A stretch of 16,370 bases of DNA from Eggerthella sp. CAG:298. GTDB lineage: Bacteria; Actinomycetota; Coriobacteriia; Coriobacteriales; Eggerthellaceae. Both the position numbers and the translations under genes were made by a program. Position 1 is the first letter of the stretch. Each line of letters begins with the position of its first letter. The notes beneath the pieces were generated by a model. That model saw only the letters and a list, made by a program, of their open reading frames with translations. It had not been told where the DNA came from and did no database searches. This document shows, one piece after another, positions 8,126 to 15,236 of the stretch. The stretch is taken from the NCBI GenBank assembly GCA_000435675.1, contig FR895124.1, positions 1-16,370 on the forward strand, written 5' to 3'.

Positions 8126-8146
8126 CGATCGCCTTTCAATTTCTAG

Positions 8147-8176
8147 GAAAAACGCTGGTACGAAGGGTACCAGCGT
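8147..8176 (-). terminator. Intrinsic terminator between greA and lysS (possible attenuator)
   Basis: Perfect 10-bp stem acgctggtac (8152-8161) / gtaccagcgt (8167-8176) with a 5-nt loop. On the minus strand it is followed by TTTTTCC. It begins 63 nt after the greA stop and its T-tract ends about 22 nt before the lysS ATG. A weak promoter-like pair, TTCAAC (8208-8203) and TGTAAT (8186-8181) with a 16-bp spacer, would start transcripts at or inside the stem. Confidence 0.85.
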
Positions 8177-8238
8177 CTCGATTACAGCTGTTTCTTATGG
8201 TAGTTGAAGCTCGCCTGACGCGCAGCAGGTATGCACGC

Positions 8239-8706
8239 TTACTGCTCGATCTTCAAGACCTTGATATGGATATCACGACCGGTAGGGCCTTGCAGGTCGA
8301 TCTCGTCGCCCTTCTTGGTACCGAGGAGCGCTGCACCAACGGGAGACTCGTTGGAGATCTTGCCAGCAGTAGAATCGCTCTCTGCCGCGCCAACGATGGT
8401 AAAGACACGCTCGTTGCCGCCCATGTCGACCGTGACCTTGCTGCCGATGTGCACCTTGGAAGATTTGGTAGGAGCATCGACCACGGTAGCTTCGCCCAAG
8501 ATGCGGGTGATCTCAGCGATGCGGCCTTCCATCATGGCCTGCTCGTTCTTGGCGTCATCATATTCGGAGTTTTCCGAGATGTCGCCGAATTCGCGGGCTA
8601 CACGGATGCGCTCACCGATCTCGGCGCGCTTTTCAGTCTCGAGGTAATGCAGCTCTTCTTCGAGCTTTGCTTTGCCTTCTTGGGTTAAGATGTAGTCCTT
8701 TTCCAT
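8239..8706 (-). CDS. greA: Transcription elongation factor GreA
   Basis: Inserts its coiled coil into the secondary channel of RNA polymerase and stimulates cleavage of backtracked transcripts. It is 155 aa, the standard length. The N-terminal coiled coil (about 1-75) has the tip motif GDISENSEYD at 41-50, whose acidic Asp42 and Glu45 match the catalytic pair of the family. The C-terminal FKBP-like domain (about 80-155) has VHIGSKV, SPVGAALLG and GDEI. The start ATG at 8706 has GGGGAG about six bases upstream. It is flanked by a hairpin after tatA upstream and a strong terminator downstream, so it is likely a single-gene unit, possibly with read-through into lysS. The upstream gap of 96 bp shows an (acga)-type run but no clear promoter. 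Confidence 0.97.
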   Translation of the reverse strand: MEKDYILTQEGKAKLEEELHYLETEKRAEIGERIRVAREFGDISENSEYDDAKNEQAMMEGRIAEITRILGEATVVDAPTKSSKVHIGSKVTVDMGGNERVFTIVGAAESDSTAGKISNESPVGAALLGTKKGDEIDLQGPTGRDIHIKVLKIEQ

Positions 8707-8762
8707 GGAACTCCCCTTGTATTCGTTCGTTCGGTCGTTTCATGCGAGCTTCGCGCCCGCGC

Positions 8763-8793
8763 AGAAGAAACGCGCTTGATCTGGCGCGTTTCT
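8763..8793 (-). terminator. Probable terminator after tatA
   Basis: Perfect 10-bp stem agaaacgcgc (8766-8775) / gcgcgtttct (8784-8793) with an 8-nt loop, 10 nt past the tatA stop. The minus-strand continuation is only TTCTG, so the T-tract is weak and termination may be partial. Confidence 0.6.
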
Positions 8794-8802
8794 CGTAAGT
8801 GT

Positions 8803-9144
8803 TTATTCAGCCTTGTCCTTTTCCGGTTCGGTCTCTTCGAAAACAGCATCGGAAGTGGTGGTGTTCTGTTCGGCTTCTGCTTCGGCTGCAGCAACATCGG
8901 CCTTCTTCTGACCCGGCTCAGGCTTGTCTACTACTTCTAACTCTTCAGGCTCTTTGCCTTCAGCCTGCTTGGCAGCCTCTTCGGCTTCTTTCTTCTTCTT
9001 GCCGCCGCCGAGGCCTTCGCGCAAGTTCTTGACCGTCTTACCGATAGCGGTTCCGAGCTTGGGAAGATTCTTGGGGCCGAAGATGATAAGGATGACCACC
9101 AAGATGATGATAATCTCGACGATGCCGAAAGGTCCGATCTTCAT
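8803..9144 (-). CDS. tatA: Sec-independent (Tat) translocase subunit TatA/E family
   Basis: Small membrane protein that oligomerises to pass folded twin-arginine substrates across the cytoplasmic membrane with TatC. It is 113 aa. One hydrophobic segment is at about 7-22, then the hinge FGPKNLPKLG (22-31) and an amphipathic helix up to about 45, followed by GGGKKKK and a long charged Glu/Ala/Lys tail (50-113). The very short N-terminus and FGP hinge fit TatA/TatE; TatB cannot be excluded from sequence alone. The start ATG at 9144 has GGAGGTG eight bases upstream. No tatC or tatB is nearby in the window, so the rest of the system must be encoded elsewhere. Confidence 0.92.
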   Translation of the reverse strand: MKIGPFGIVEIIIILVVILIIFGPKNLPKLGTAIGKTVKNLREGLGGGKKKKEAEEAAKQAEGKEPEELEVVDKPEPGQKKADVAAAEAEAEQNTTTSDAVFEETEPEKDKAE

Positions 9145-9357
9145 GTTGTATGCACCTCCGCAGGGATTGCACGTACGTTGAGCGCGACACAGGGTGAAGC
9201 GCGGTTTATTCAGTATGAACCAAGGTATGAACTACCCTAGTGATACGCGCTGAAATTGTATCAAAAAACACATGTGGCGCTCGTACAATCCCTTTAAGCG
9301 GTTCATGTTAGGTGGGGGTGGAGTGCAGCCTGCACCTGCTTCGCGCATGTCATCCCT
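9145..9357 (-). other. tatA upstream region with repeats, no gene seen
   Basis: Non-coding gap between the tRNA-Pro terminator and tatA. It contains an 8-bp direct repeat gtatgaac (9213-9220 and 9225-9232, 12-bp period), an inverted repeat TGATAC-N11-GTATCA (9241-9246, 9258-9263) whose second arm overlaps a TACAAT -10-like box on the minus strand (9260-9255), and a short palindrome gtgcag-c-ctgcac... core at 9323-9335. No -35 at proper spacing was found. It probably carries the tatA promoter and leader. Confidence 0.4.
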
Positions 9358-9389
9358 CATAAATAAAACGAGCCCCGTAGGGCTCGTTT
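9358..9389 (-). terminator. Intrinsic terminator after tRNA-Pro
   Basis: Perfect 10-bp stem aaacgagccc (9366-9375) / gggctcgttt (9380-9389) with a 4-nt loop. On the minus strand it is followed by TTTTATTTAT. It starts 7 nt after the encoded CCA end of the tRNA. Confidence 0.92.
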
Positions 9390-9396
9390 GAATTTC

Positions 9397-9473
<77 letters not shown>

Positions 9474-9503
9474 ACATATGATGTGCCGTAAACGGCGTTG
9501 CCT

Positions 9504-9533
9504 ATGGTATCACAGCCTAGTAGTGCACGGCAA
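9504..9533 (-). promoter_or_regulatory. Promoter of tRNA-Pro
   Basis: On the minus strand TTGCCG (9533-9528) and TACCAT (9509-9504) are 18 bp apart, and TGA directly before the -10 makes an extended -10 element. The predicted start is roughly 24 nt before the mature tRNA. Confidence 0.5.
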
Positions 9534-9593
9534 TAAAGCAAATCGCTCACGTACAAAGAATCCATCTGAGTGAAACTGCCGCGCCGCCAGTCA

Positions 9594-9624
9594 CAAAAAG
9601 AAACAGCCCTTGCGGGCTGTTTCT
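9594..9624 (-). terminator. Intrinsic terminator after the NlpC/P60 gene
   Basis: Perfect 11-bp stem agaaacagccc (9599-9609) / gggctgtttct (9614-9624) with a 4-nt loop, followed on the minus strand by TTTTTG. It lies 29 nt past the stop codon. Confidence 0.93.
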
Positions 9625-9653
9625 CGATTTGCTTCGTATTTTAGTACAGCAAC

Positions 9654-10733
9654 TTAATAGCGGACATACCACATGCCTTTATGAACGCCGCTGACCTTAA
9701 CCACGTCGCCCGTTTGCGGAGCGTGAATCATCTGGCCGCCACCAATGTAAATACCAGTATGATGGTCGTTGATGCAGATATCGCCTGGCTGTGGATTGCT
9801 CACGCGCGTCCACCCTTGGATAGTGCCCGTGGTGCACCAGTGGTTACCCATTTTACCCGTAAGGCAGTATCCCACCAGACCAGAACAGTCAAAGCTATTC
9901 GGACCAGCTGCTCCCCACTTATATGGCTTACCCAATTGAGCATATGCACGATCAACAACAACGTTGCCCGTTATCGTTTGAGGCTTTGAATCGTTCGTTG
10001 GCTTTGAGCTGTTTCCAGAATTGCCATTATGAGAGCCACCGCCATTGTTGTTAGCAATAGCTTCCTGAGCCGCTGCTGCGTTAGCAGCACTGCGCGCTTC
10101 TTCTTCCTGGCGCATGAGCTCTTGAACTTCAGCATTCAGATTATCGTAGGTTTCCTGCATCTGTGCAGTGGTAGCTTCGGCTTCATCTTTAATAGCCTTG
10201 GCTTCGCTCGCCTTCTGCGCAGCTACCTGCTCTTGCTGTTCATATTCAACCTTAGCAGCTTCTACCTTTTCGCGTGACTCCTTGGTCTTAGCAACAAGCT
10301 CGGCATCATTTTCGTTCATGGTGTTAAGCATGTTCCAGTTCGTAGCGAACTCTTCGAAGGTGGAAGCGCCCAAGATAACATCGAGGAAGGTATTGCCACC
10401 GGTACGATACATGCTGCGCGCACGCGTTCCCAGCTCTTCCTGATAGCCCTTGATCTTCTCAGTTTCCTCTTGGATCTGAGCTTCGGCTTCTTGAACCTTT
10501 GCTTCAGCAGCACTGCGCTCTTCTTCCACTTCGTAATAGTTGTTCGAAGCGGCATCGAGCGTTGCCTGCATATCATTGAGTTTGTCGAGCGCTGCTTGTG
10601 CCTCAGCCTGTTTAGAAGAAGAGGAAGGCACTGCGGATGCAAGTGAAACGGGCAAAGTGAGCCCCACGGCCAGAACGACCGCCATAAATGCAATGAGCAG
10701 CGTACGCTTCGGTGCTACATTTGTATGCTTCAT
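9654..10733 (-). CDS. Secreted coiled-coil NlpC/P60 peptidoglycan hydrolase (CwlO-like)
   Basis: Probable cell-wall endopeptidase cutting stem peptides. It is 359 aa. A signal peptide spans about 1-35 (basic start, hydrophobic 11-32, ASA before VPSS). Residues 40-225 form a long Ala/Glu/Gln-rich coiled coil broken by a conserved-looking segment RSMYRTGG...FLDVILGA (106-123), as in CwlO/PcsB-type proteins whose coiled coil interacts with FtsEX. A Gly/Asn/Ser linker (229-252) follows, then the NlpC/P60 domain (about 255-359) with catalytic Cys283 (DCSGL), His325 (HTGIYIGGG) and His337 (MIHAP). The start ATG at 10733 has GGGAGG about 12 bases upstream, a rather long spacing. It is monocistronic, with a terminator behind. 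Which bond it cuts and its FtsEX partner are inference. Confidence 0.93.
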   Translation of the reverse strand: MKHTNVAPKRTLLIAFMAVVLAVGLTLPVSLASAVPSSSSKQAEAQAALDKLNDMQATLDAASNNYYEVEEERSAAEAKVQEAEAQIQEETEKIKGYQEELGTRARSMYRTGGNTFLDVILGASTFEEFATNWNMLNTMNENDAELVAKTKESREKVEAAKVEYEQQEQVAAQKASEAKAIKDEAEATTAQMQETYDNLNAEVQELMRQEEEARSAANAAAAQEAIANNNGGGSHNGNSGNSSKPTNDSKPQTITGNVVVDRAYAQLGKPYKWGAAGPNSFDCSGLVGYCLTGKMGNHWCTTGTIQGWTRVSNPQPGDICINDHHTGIYIGGGQMIHAPQTGDVVKVSGVHKGMWYVRY

Positions 10734-11063
10734 ACTGTTTGAAAACCTCCCAATAGTGGCATAGGGTTCGTGTCTCAGCGTAAGCTGTAGTTGATACTAA
10801 CAGAAAACAGCGCATTTATACAGAGCTTCAGACCTTTAAGCCCTGATAAACTGCCCTTCACACGCTTTACCATGCACAAGTGAAGCCGCTAAATCCCATG
10901 CTCAACGCCTTATTGCGCGCATATATACGCAATTGTGAAGAATGTGCGCTTTCTCTATGTAGAAGAGCAATGCGCGCAACAAAAGCGATCGCATCTTGCG
11001 AGAAATGACGCCGCTCCGAATCGCCCGATACCAACAAGCGTGATCCTTCAGCTTGCTCATGCC
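10734..11063 (-). other. 330-bp gap upstream of the NlpC/P60 gene
   Basis: No gene is supported here. On the minus strand a TATAAA box (10820-10815) is a candidate -10 for the hydrolase gene, but the -35 is poor. Short inverted repeats are CTTCAC...GTGAAG (10856-10861, 10880-10885) and ATTGCG-N10-CGCAAT (10912-10917, 10928-10933). After the nhaA stop only a weak 5-bp stem (caagc/gcttg, 11035-11055) is seen, with no T-tract. I looked for the conserved blocks of a c-di-AMP (ydaO) riboswitch, common before such genes in Actinomycetota, and did not find them. Confidence 0.4.
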
Positions 11064-12767
11064 TCACGCATCTTTGCGAGACGAAGCTGCCTGCCTGTCC
11101 TCATCCGTTGGCACTGCCCTATGGGGAGACACGGTGCGCACAGAAGCTTTTTGCCCGCTTTCGCCCGCCGAAGCTTCCTCGTGCTTATCATGCTTGCGGC
11201 GTTTCACCTCATGGGCGGCATGGGCCTGCAGGTTCGCGTTATCAAGGATGGGCTCTTCATAGGTGACACCTTTGCGCATTGCGATATTCGCCTGGAAGAG
11301 CAGGAAGAGAAACCCGATGATACCCACAAGAAGCGAAGCAGACAGGATCGCAACCTTCGCCACCAAAATCTGACCAGGATCGGCATATGCGAGATTTGCC
11401 ACGAAGATAGCCATGGTAAAACCGACACCACCAAGCAACGCTGCACCAAAGATGTGCGCCCAGATCACATTATTAGGAAGCGAAGAGATCTTAAGCTTCA
11501 CGATCAAGAAACTGAAGAGGAAGATACCGATGGGCTTGCCCAAGATAAGGCCAGCAAAAACGCCTAGGAACACCGGATCGGCCACGATGGCACCAAAGCT
11601 CGTTCCGCCCAGCGCCACATCAGCGTTCGTCAGAGCGAACAGCGGCAAGACCGCGAAATAGACCCAAGGGTAGAGCATGCGCTCCAAGCGCGTTGCAGGT
11701 GGCACCACTTCTTTCGCCACGCGCGCAAGGTGCGAAACCTCTTTCAGATAGTCGGACTGGCCAAGCACAGGAGCATCGGGCTGGAAGTTCGCGCGTATCT
11801 CTTTGAGCTGTTTGTTCGACCAACGCCCGAAAGAGAGCAGATCAACGCGCGAGCCCGAGGGGATCGTGAAGGCGAGCAGCACGCCGGCGATGGTAGCATG
11901 TACGCCCGACATGAACACGCAATACCAAAGCACCACGCCCAACAGAACATAGGGCCAGAGCGAATAGAAGTGCAAGCGATTGAGCGCGGTGAGTGCGCCC
12001 AGCACCACGAGCGCAGCCAAAAGCCACAGCACCGAAGGAGCATGTCCATAGAAGACCGCGATGACCACGATCGCGATGATGTCATCGGCTACCGCAAGCG
12101 TGGAGAGGAACACGCGCACGCCCGCCGGTACGCGCGACCCGAGCAGCGCTAAGATGCCGAGCGCGAACGCGATATCAGTCGCTGTCGGGACGCCCCAACC
12201 ACCCAACGTTTCAGGGCTTCCTTGGTTGAATGCCACATAGAAGATGATCGGCACCGCAACGCCACCGATGGCAGCTCCCACCGGCAGGATAGCCTGGCGA
12301 ATGTTCGTGAGTTCGCCGACGGTCATCTCGTATTTGATCTCGAGGCCCACCAGCAAGAAGAACAAGCACATGAAGATGTCGTTGATGATGTGCGCAAGCG
12401 ACATCGAAGTGTTCGCACTGCCGAACCCTAGCGTTATCTCGGTATGCCAAAATTCCAAGAAAGAGCCATACGCAGGCGAATTCGCCACAATAAGAGAGAG
12501 AATGGCACCAAGTAGCATAAAACCAGCCGCTTTGGTTGTGGAGTGCGTGAATTCAAGCAACTTCAAATAACGACGATGATGCCCGGAAACTTCCGAGATG
12601 AATGGGGTCTTATTTCCTTGGGAGTTCTCCACGGCACACGCAGCTCCCGCGGTATGTGCGCCTTCTTCGCCAGCTAGCGATGTATCGGCGTTTTCCCGAA
12701 CAGAGGCACCGGTTTGCTGCTTCTCTGCCGCATCTGAGTTCTGTGCTGAAGCTTTATCGGTTGCCAT
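11064..12767 (-). CDS. nhaA: Na+/H+ antiporter NhaA with long N- and C-terminal tails
   Basis: Membrane antiporter that expels Na+ (or Li+) in exchange for protons, supporting pH and salt homeostasis. It is 567 aa against about 390 for the classical protein. The membrane core runs from about 68 to 497. It keeps the ion-site residues: Asp198 in TATDIAFALG (E. coli Asp133), Asp228-Asp229 in VADDIIA (Asp163/164) and Lys411 in ILGKPIGI (Lys300). The N-terminal 65 residues are hydrophilic and Ala/Glu-rich, and the C-terminal 70 are His/Lys/Glu-rich; neither resembles a domain I recognise. The ATG at 12767 has AAGGA close upstream. It is divergent from hpf across 171 bp. The downstream end shows no clear terminator. 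Confidence 0.95.
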   Translation of the reverse strand: MATDKASAQNSDAAEKQQTGASVRENADTSLAGEEGAHTAGAACAVENSQGNKTPFISEVSGHHRRYLKLLEFTHSTTKAAGFMLLGAILSLIVANSPAYGSFLEFWHTEITLGFGSANTSMSLAHIINDIFMCLFFLLVGLEIKYEMTVGELTNIRQAILPVGAAIGGVAVPIIFYVAFNQGSPETLGGWGVPTATDIAFALGILALLGSRVPAGVRVFLSTLAVADDIIAIVVIAVFYGHAPSVLWLLAALVVLGALTALNRLHFYSLWPYVLLGVVLWYCVFMSGVHATIAGVLLAFTIPSGSRVDLLSFGRWSNKQLKEIRANFQPDAPVLGQSDYLKEVSHLARVAKEVVPPATRLERMLYPWVYFAVLPLFALTNADVALGGTSFGAIVADPVFLGVFAGLILGKPIGIFLFSFLIVKLKISSLPNNVIWAHIFGAALLGGVGFTMAIFVANLAYADPGQILVAKVAILSASLLVGIIGFLFLLFQANIAMRKGVTYEEPILDNANLQAHAAHEVKRRKHDKHEEASAGESGQKASVRTVSPHRAVPTDEDRQAASSRKDA

Positions 12768-12797
12768 CTTGTCCTTCTTTCATTTACCGTGCACACA

Positions 12798-12824
12798 ATT
12801 GTAAACCACCTAACAACCTGTCAA
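12798..12824 (-). promoter_or_regulatory. Candidate nhaA promoter
   Basis: On the minus strand a perfect TTGACA (12824-12819) and a near-perfect TACAAT (12803-12798) are 15 bp apart, shorter than the usual 16-18. The -10 overlaps the palindrome ACAATTGT (12797-12804 region). It lies about 31 bp before the nhaA ATG. Confidence 0.45.
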
Positions 12825-12849
12825 CTTTTCGGTTGGGTTTCAATAATCG

Positions 12850-12880
12850 TTTACACAAGCCTTAAAAGATGCGTTAGACT
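12850..12880 (+). promoter_or_regulatory. Candidate hpf promoter
   Basis: TTTACA (12850-12855) and TAGACT (12875-12880) with a 19-bp spacer, about 58 bp before the hpf ATG. The spacing is long and the -10 matches 4 of 6, so this is only a reasonable candidate. Confidence 0.35.
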
Positions 12881-12938
12881 AGCTAGTTGTAAAAGTGCAT
12901 CTGAACGTGCGCTCTTTAGTAACGAAGGGAAAATGACT

Positions 12939-13502
12939 ATGGATATCACCGTCACCGGTCGTCGCATGAACGTCTCCGACGCTCTGCGCGATTATGCGGA
13001 AGAAAAGATCGGCAATTCGATGAAAGCGATGGACATCGCACCGCTTTCCGCAGAAGTCGTTCTGCAAGTTGAAAAGAACCCCGCGAACCCCACCCCGTGC
13101 ACCTGCGAAGTTACCATGCACGCTAAGGGTCATATCATTCGCGTCGAAGAGAACGAAGAGAGCCTCTTCGCTGCCATCGACGTTGCAGCTGCTAAAGTAC
13201 TTCGCCAGCTGCGCAAATATAAGACGCGCGTGCTCAACAAGCGCCTGAACGCCGAGCCGGTCAACAAGCAGGCGACCGATGTCGACTATGATGCGCTCAT
13301 GCAGGAGCTTTCCGGTGAGGACGAAGAGATCGTACGCGTGAAGGAGCTGGAGCTCCTGCCGCTCACGGAAGAAGAAGCGCTCATCGAGATCGATCTTCTG
13401 GGTCACGACTTCTTCGCCTATATCGATCGCGACACCAGCGCAGTGCACATTCTCTATCGTCGTTCGAATGGCGGCTACGGCCTGCTCAAGCACCAGGCAT
13501 AA
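12939..13502 (+). CDS. hpf: Ribosome hibernation promoting factor, long form
   Basis: Binds the 30S decoding region and, through its C-terminal domain, pairs 70S ribosomes into inactive 100S dimers in stationary phase or stress. It is 187 aa from the ATG at 12939. That start has GAAGGG nine bases upstream and gives the family N-terminus MDITVTGRRMNVSDAL. The ATG at 12933 is too close to the ribosome site, and the further upstream open frame to 12789 overlaps the promoter region. The S30AE domain is about 2-100 (ALRDYAEEKI, CEVTMHAKGHIIRVEE). A linker (101-130) is followed by the dimerisation domain about 131-185 (EEEALIEIDLLGHDFFAYID, YRRSNGGYGLL). It is the only complete plus-strand gene, single, divergent from nhaA and convergent with the ABC operon. 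Confidence 0.96.
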   Translation: MDITVTGRRMNVSDALRDYAEEKIGNSMKAMDIAPLSAEVVLQVEKNPANPTPCTCEVTMHAKGHIIRVEENEESLFAAIDVAAAKVLRQLRKYKTRVLNKRLNAEPVNKQATDVDYDALMQELSGEDEEIVRVKELELLPLTEEEALIEIDLLGHDFFAYIDRDTSAVHILYRRSNGGYGLLKHQA

Positions 13503-13532
13503 GCGCTCGCGAACGTACCTTACTTAGAATCA

Positions 13533-13570
13533 AAACGACCCGGATCACCCGGGTCGTTTTCTATTTCCTC
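13533..13570 (+). terminator. Intrinsic terminator after hpf, probably bidirectional
   Basis: Perfect 12-bp stem aaaacgacccgg (13533-13544) / ccgggtcgtttt (13550-13561) with a 5-nt loop. On the plus strand CTATTTCC follows; on the minus strand the stem ends in TTTTGATT, so it can also end the ABC transporter operon whose last gene stops at 13595. Confidence 0.92.
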
Positions 13571-13594
13571 TCTGTGGCTGGCAAAGTGGGAATG

Positions 13595-14428
13595 TTAGTC
13601 AGTCACAGCGTCGGATTCGTAGCGGGAGAGGAAGGCCTTGGTGCGGTTGTGCTGCGGGTGATTGATCACTTGATCGGGCGTGCCCTCTTCGACGATCACG
13701 CCCTTGTCCATGAAGATGATCTTGTCGGACACATCGCGCGCGAATGCCATCTCGTGCGTCACGATCACCATGGTCATATGCTCTTCGGCAAGCGCTCGGA
13801 TGACCTTCAACACCTCTTGCGTGAGCTCGGGGTCGAGCGCAGAAGTGGGCTCGTCGAAGAAGAGGATATCAGGCTGAAGGCAAAGGGCGCGTGCGATAGC
13901 CACGCGCTGCTGCTGGCCGCCAGAAAGCTCGCACGGATACGCATCCTCACGGCCTTCAAGACCCATCTGCTTCAAAAGCGCACGGGCAAGCTTTTCAGTC
14001 TCCGCCTTATCCTTCCCCTCGACGATAACGGGCGCTTCCATCACATTGCGCAGCGCCGAATAGTGCGGGAAGAGATTGAAATTCTGGAACACGAGACCGA
14101 AGCGTTTGCGTGCTTCCTTGGCAACATCCTTGCCACTATAGACCGTTTTGCCAGATGCGTTGTTTTCCGCAACCGTTAGATCACCATAGCGCAGCGCGCC
14201 CGACTCGAACGTCTCGAGTAAGGTGCAACAACGCAGAAGCGTAGACTTTCCTGAACCAGAAGGCCCGATGATCGAGACCACTTCACCAGGGTGCACCTCA
14301 AAAGAAATATCCTTGAGCACCATCGCATCGCCGAAGCTCTTCTCGAGGCTCTCAACGGAAAGCACCGCTTTTTCCTGCTCGTTCGTCGGTTCCGTTGTCT
14401 GCAGGGTTGCTTGATTCGTGTCAGTCAT
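13595..14428 (-). CDS. Polar amino-acid ABC transporter, ATP-binding protein
   Basis: ATPase subunit (GlnQ/HisP family) that powers the importer encoded just upstream. It is 277 aa. Walker A GPSGSGKST (55-63), Q-loop near FQNFNLFPH (114-122), signature LSGGQQQR (168-175), Walker B ILFFDEPTSALD (188-199) and the switch His225 (VTHEM) are all intact. The first 20 residues are a Thr/Gln/Glu-rich extension before the ABC domain. The start ATG at 14428 has AAGGGGA upstream. It follows the permease at 18 bp and is the last gene of the operon. Confidence 0.95.
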   Translation of the reverse strand: MTDTNQATLQTTEPTNEQEKAVLSVESLEKSFGDAMVLKDISFEVHPGEVVSIIGPSGSGKSTLLRCCTLLETFESGALRYGDLTVAENNASGKTVYSGKDVAKEARKRFGLVFQNFNLFPHYSALRNVMEAPVIVEGKDKAETEKLARALLKQMGLEGREDAYPCELSGGQQQRVAIARALCLQPDILFFDEPTSALDPELTQEVLKVIRALAEEHMTMVIVTHEMAFARDVSDKIIFMDKGVIVEEGTPDQVINHPQHNRTKAFLSRYESDAVTD

Positions 14429-14446
14429 ACCATGTCCCCTTTTCGC

Positions 14447-15100
14447 TTAATCGTGATAGTAGGCCAGGCGCTTTTCGATGCGCGAGATAGCGAACTCGAC
14501 CACGAAGGTGAACACCCAATAGAACAACGCTGCCACCACGAAAGCCGTGAGCGTACCTTGCGCTGAAACGATAGCACGCGCCGTAGTGAACATCTCCGCT
14601 ACACCGATCGTGAACGCCAGCGACGTATCTTTGACGAGCACGATCACCTCATTGCCGAGCGCCGGCACGATACGTTTGAAAACCTGCGGGAAGATGATGC
14701 GCAAGAACGTTTGCGCCTTGCTGTAACCCAAGATCTCGGCAGCTTCATACTGGCCACGCGGAATGGACTGGATACCACTGCGGTAGATCTCGGCGAAATA
14801 GGCCGAATAGTTCATGATGAAAGCGACCGCGCAAGCACCGAACTTCCAATCCATCGAAAGCTGCACGCCGAAGATGTAATACGGCGCAAAGAAGATGAAC
14901 ATGAGTTGCAGCATGAGCGGCGTACCGCGCATGATCGAGATGTAGAGACGGAACAGATACGAGATCGGGCGAAAACGACTCATGCGCCCCAGCGCCACGA
15001 GCACGCCAAGCGGAAGTGCGCCGATCAGCGTAACGAAGAAGAGCTGCAGCGTGACAAGGAAACCCTCGCCCAGCATTCCAAGCATTGTGGTGAATTCCAT
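14447..15100 (-). CDS. Polar amino-acid ABC transporter, permease (HisM/GlnP family)
   Basis: Membrane subunit, 217 aa, about five hydrophobic helices (about 12-38, 45-80, 87-105, 145-170, 182-205). The family's RGTPLMLQL segment is at 58-66, and the EAA loop that docks the ATPase is at about 119-138 (EAAEILGYSKAQTFLRIIFP). A single permease gene suggests a homodimeric membrane unit. The start ATG at 15100 has AAGG seven bases upstream. It lies between the binding-protein gene (136-bp gap with a strong hairpin) and the ATPase gene (18 bp). The substrate cannot be read from this subunit. Confidence 0.94.
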   Translation of the reverse strand: MEFTTMLGMLGEGFLVTLQLFFVTLIGALPLGVLVALGRMSRFRPISYLFRLYISIMRGTPLMLQLMFIFFAPYYIFGVQLSMDWKFGACAVAFIMNYSAYFAEIYRSGIQSIPRGQYEAAEILGYSKAQTFLRIIFPQVFKRIVPALGNEVIVLVKDTSLAFTIGVAEMFTTARAIVSAQGTLTAFVVAALFYWVFTFVVEFAISRIEKRLAYYHD

Positions 15101-15128
15101 ATGCGAACCTTATCGAAAACGGACCGTT

Positions 15129-15204
15129 AAAACAAAGAGCAAAGAGAAAAGCCCTGGAACTTCGATGGTCTCGCTACGAGGAGCATCGGGGCATCCAGGG
15201 CTTT
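15129..15204 (-). terminator. Intercistronic stem-loop/terminator between binding protein and permease
   Basis: Outer arms aaagccctgga (15148-15158) and tccagggcttt (15194-15204) pair perfectly over 11 bp. Inside, cgatg (15163-15167) pairs with catcg (15184-15188), and ctcg/cgag forms the tip, so nearly the whole 57 nt can fold. On the minus strand the stem is followed by TTTTCTCTTTG and further T-rich sequence. It lies 33 nt after the binding-protein stop and 48 nt before the permease start. It fits a leaky terminator or mRNA-stabilising structure that keeps binding-protein levels above those of the membrane subunits. Confidence 0.8.
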
Positions 15205-15236
15205 ACATTCAGCGTGCCGCCACTAGGGGCGCAAGA

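Noticed and set aside
6872..8146. 424-codon plus-strand open frame
   Set aside because: It is fully antisense to lysS, has no recognisable domain, and arises from codon bias of the real gene. The same holds for the 275-codon frame at 4119-4946 opposite clpC.
8126..8240. T-box riboswitch before lysS, suggested by TGGTACC in the hairpin
   Set aside because: The match comes from the palindromic centre of the terminator stem. It lacks the following GCG, and only 63 nt lie between greA and the stem, too little for a specifier stem.
10734..11063. c-di-AMP (ydaO) riboswitch before the NlpC/P60 gene
   Set aside because: Expected from the gene type in Actinomycetota, but the conserved GGGG-GAACC and GGGGUGAAUC-like blocks are not present on the minus strand.
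10867..11067. 66-codon minus-strand open frame starting at a GTG that overlaps the nhaA stop
   Set aside because: No ribosome site, no recognisable family, and it overlaps the short inverted repeats of the gap; not enough to call a gene.
12789..12938. 50-codon upstream extension of hpf
   Set aside because: It covers both divergent promoters and gives a non-family N-terminus; the ATG at 12939 has the ribosome site and the expected start.
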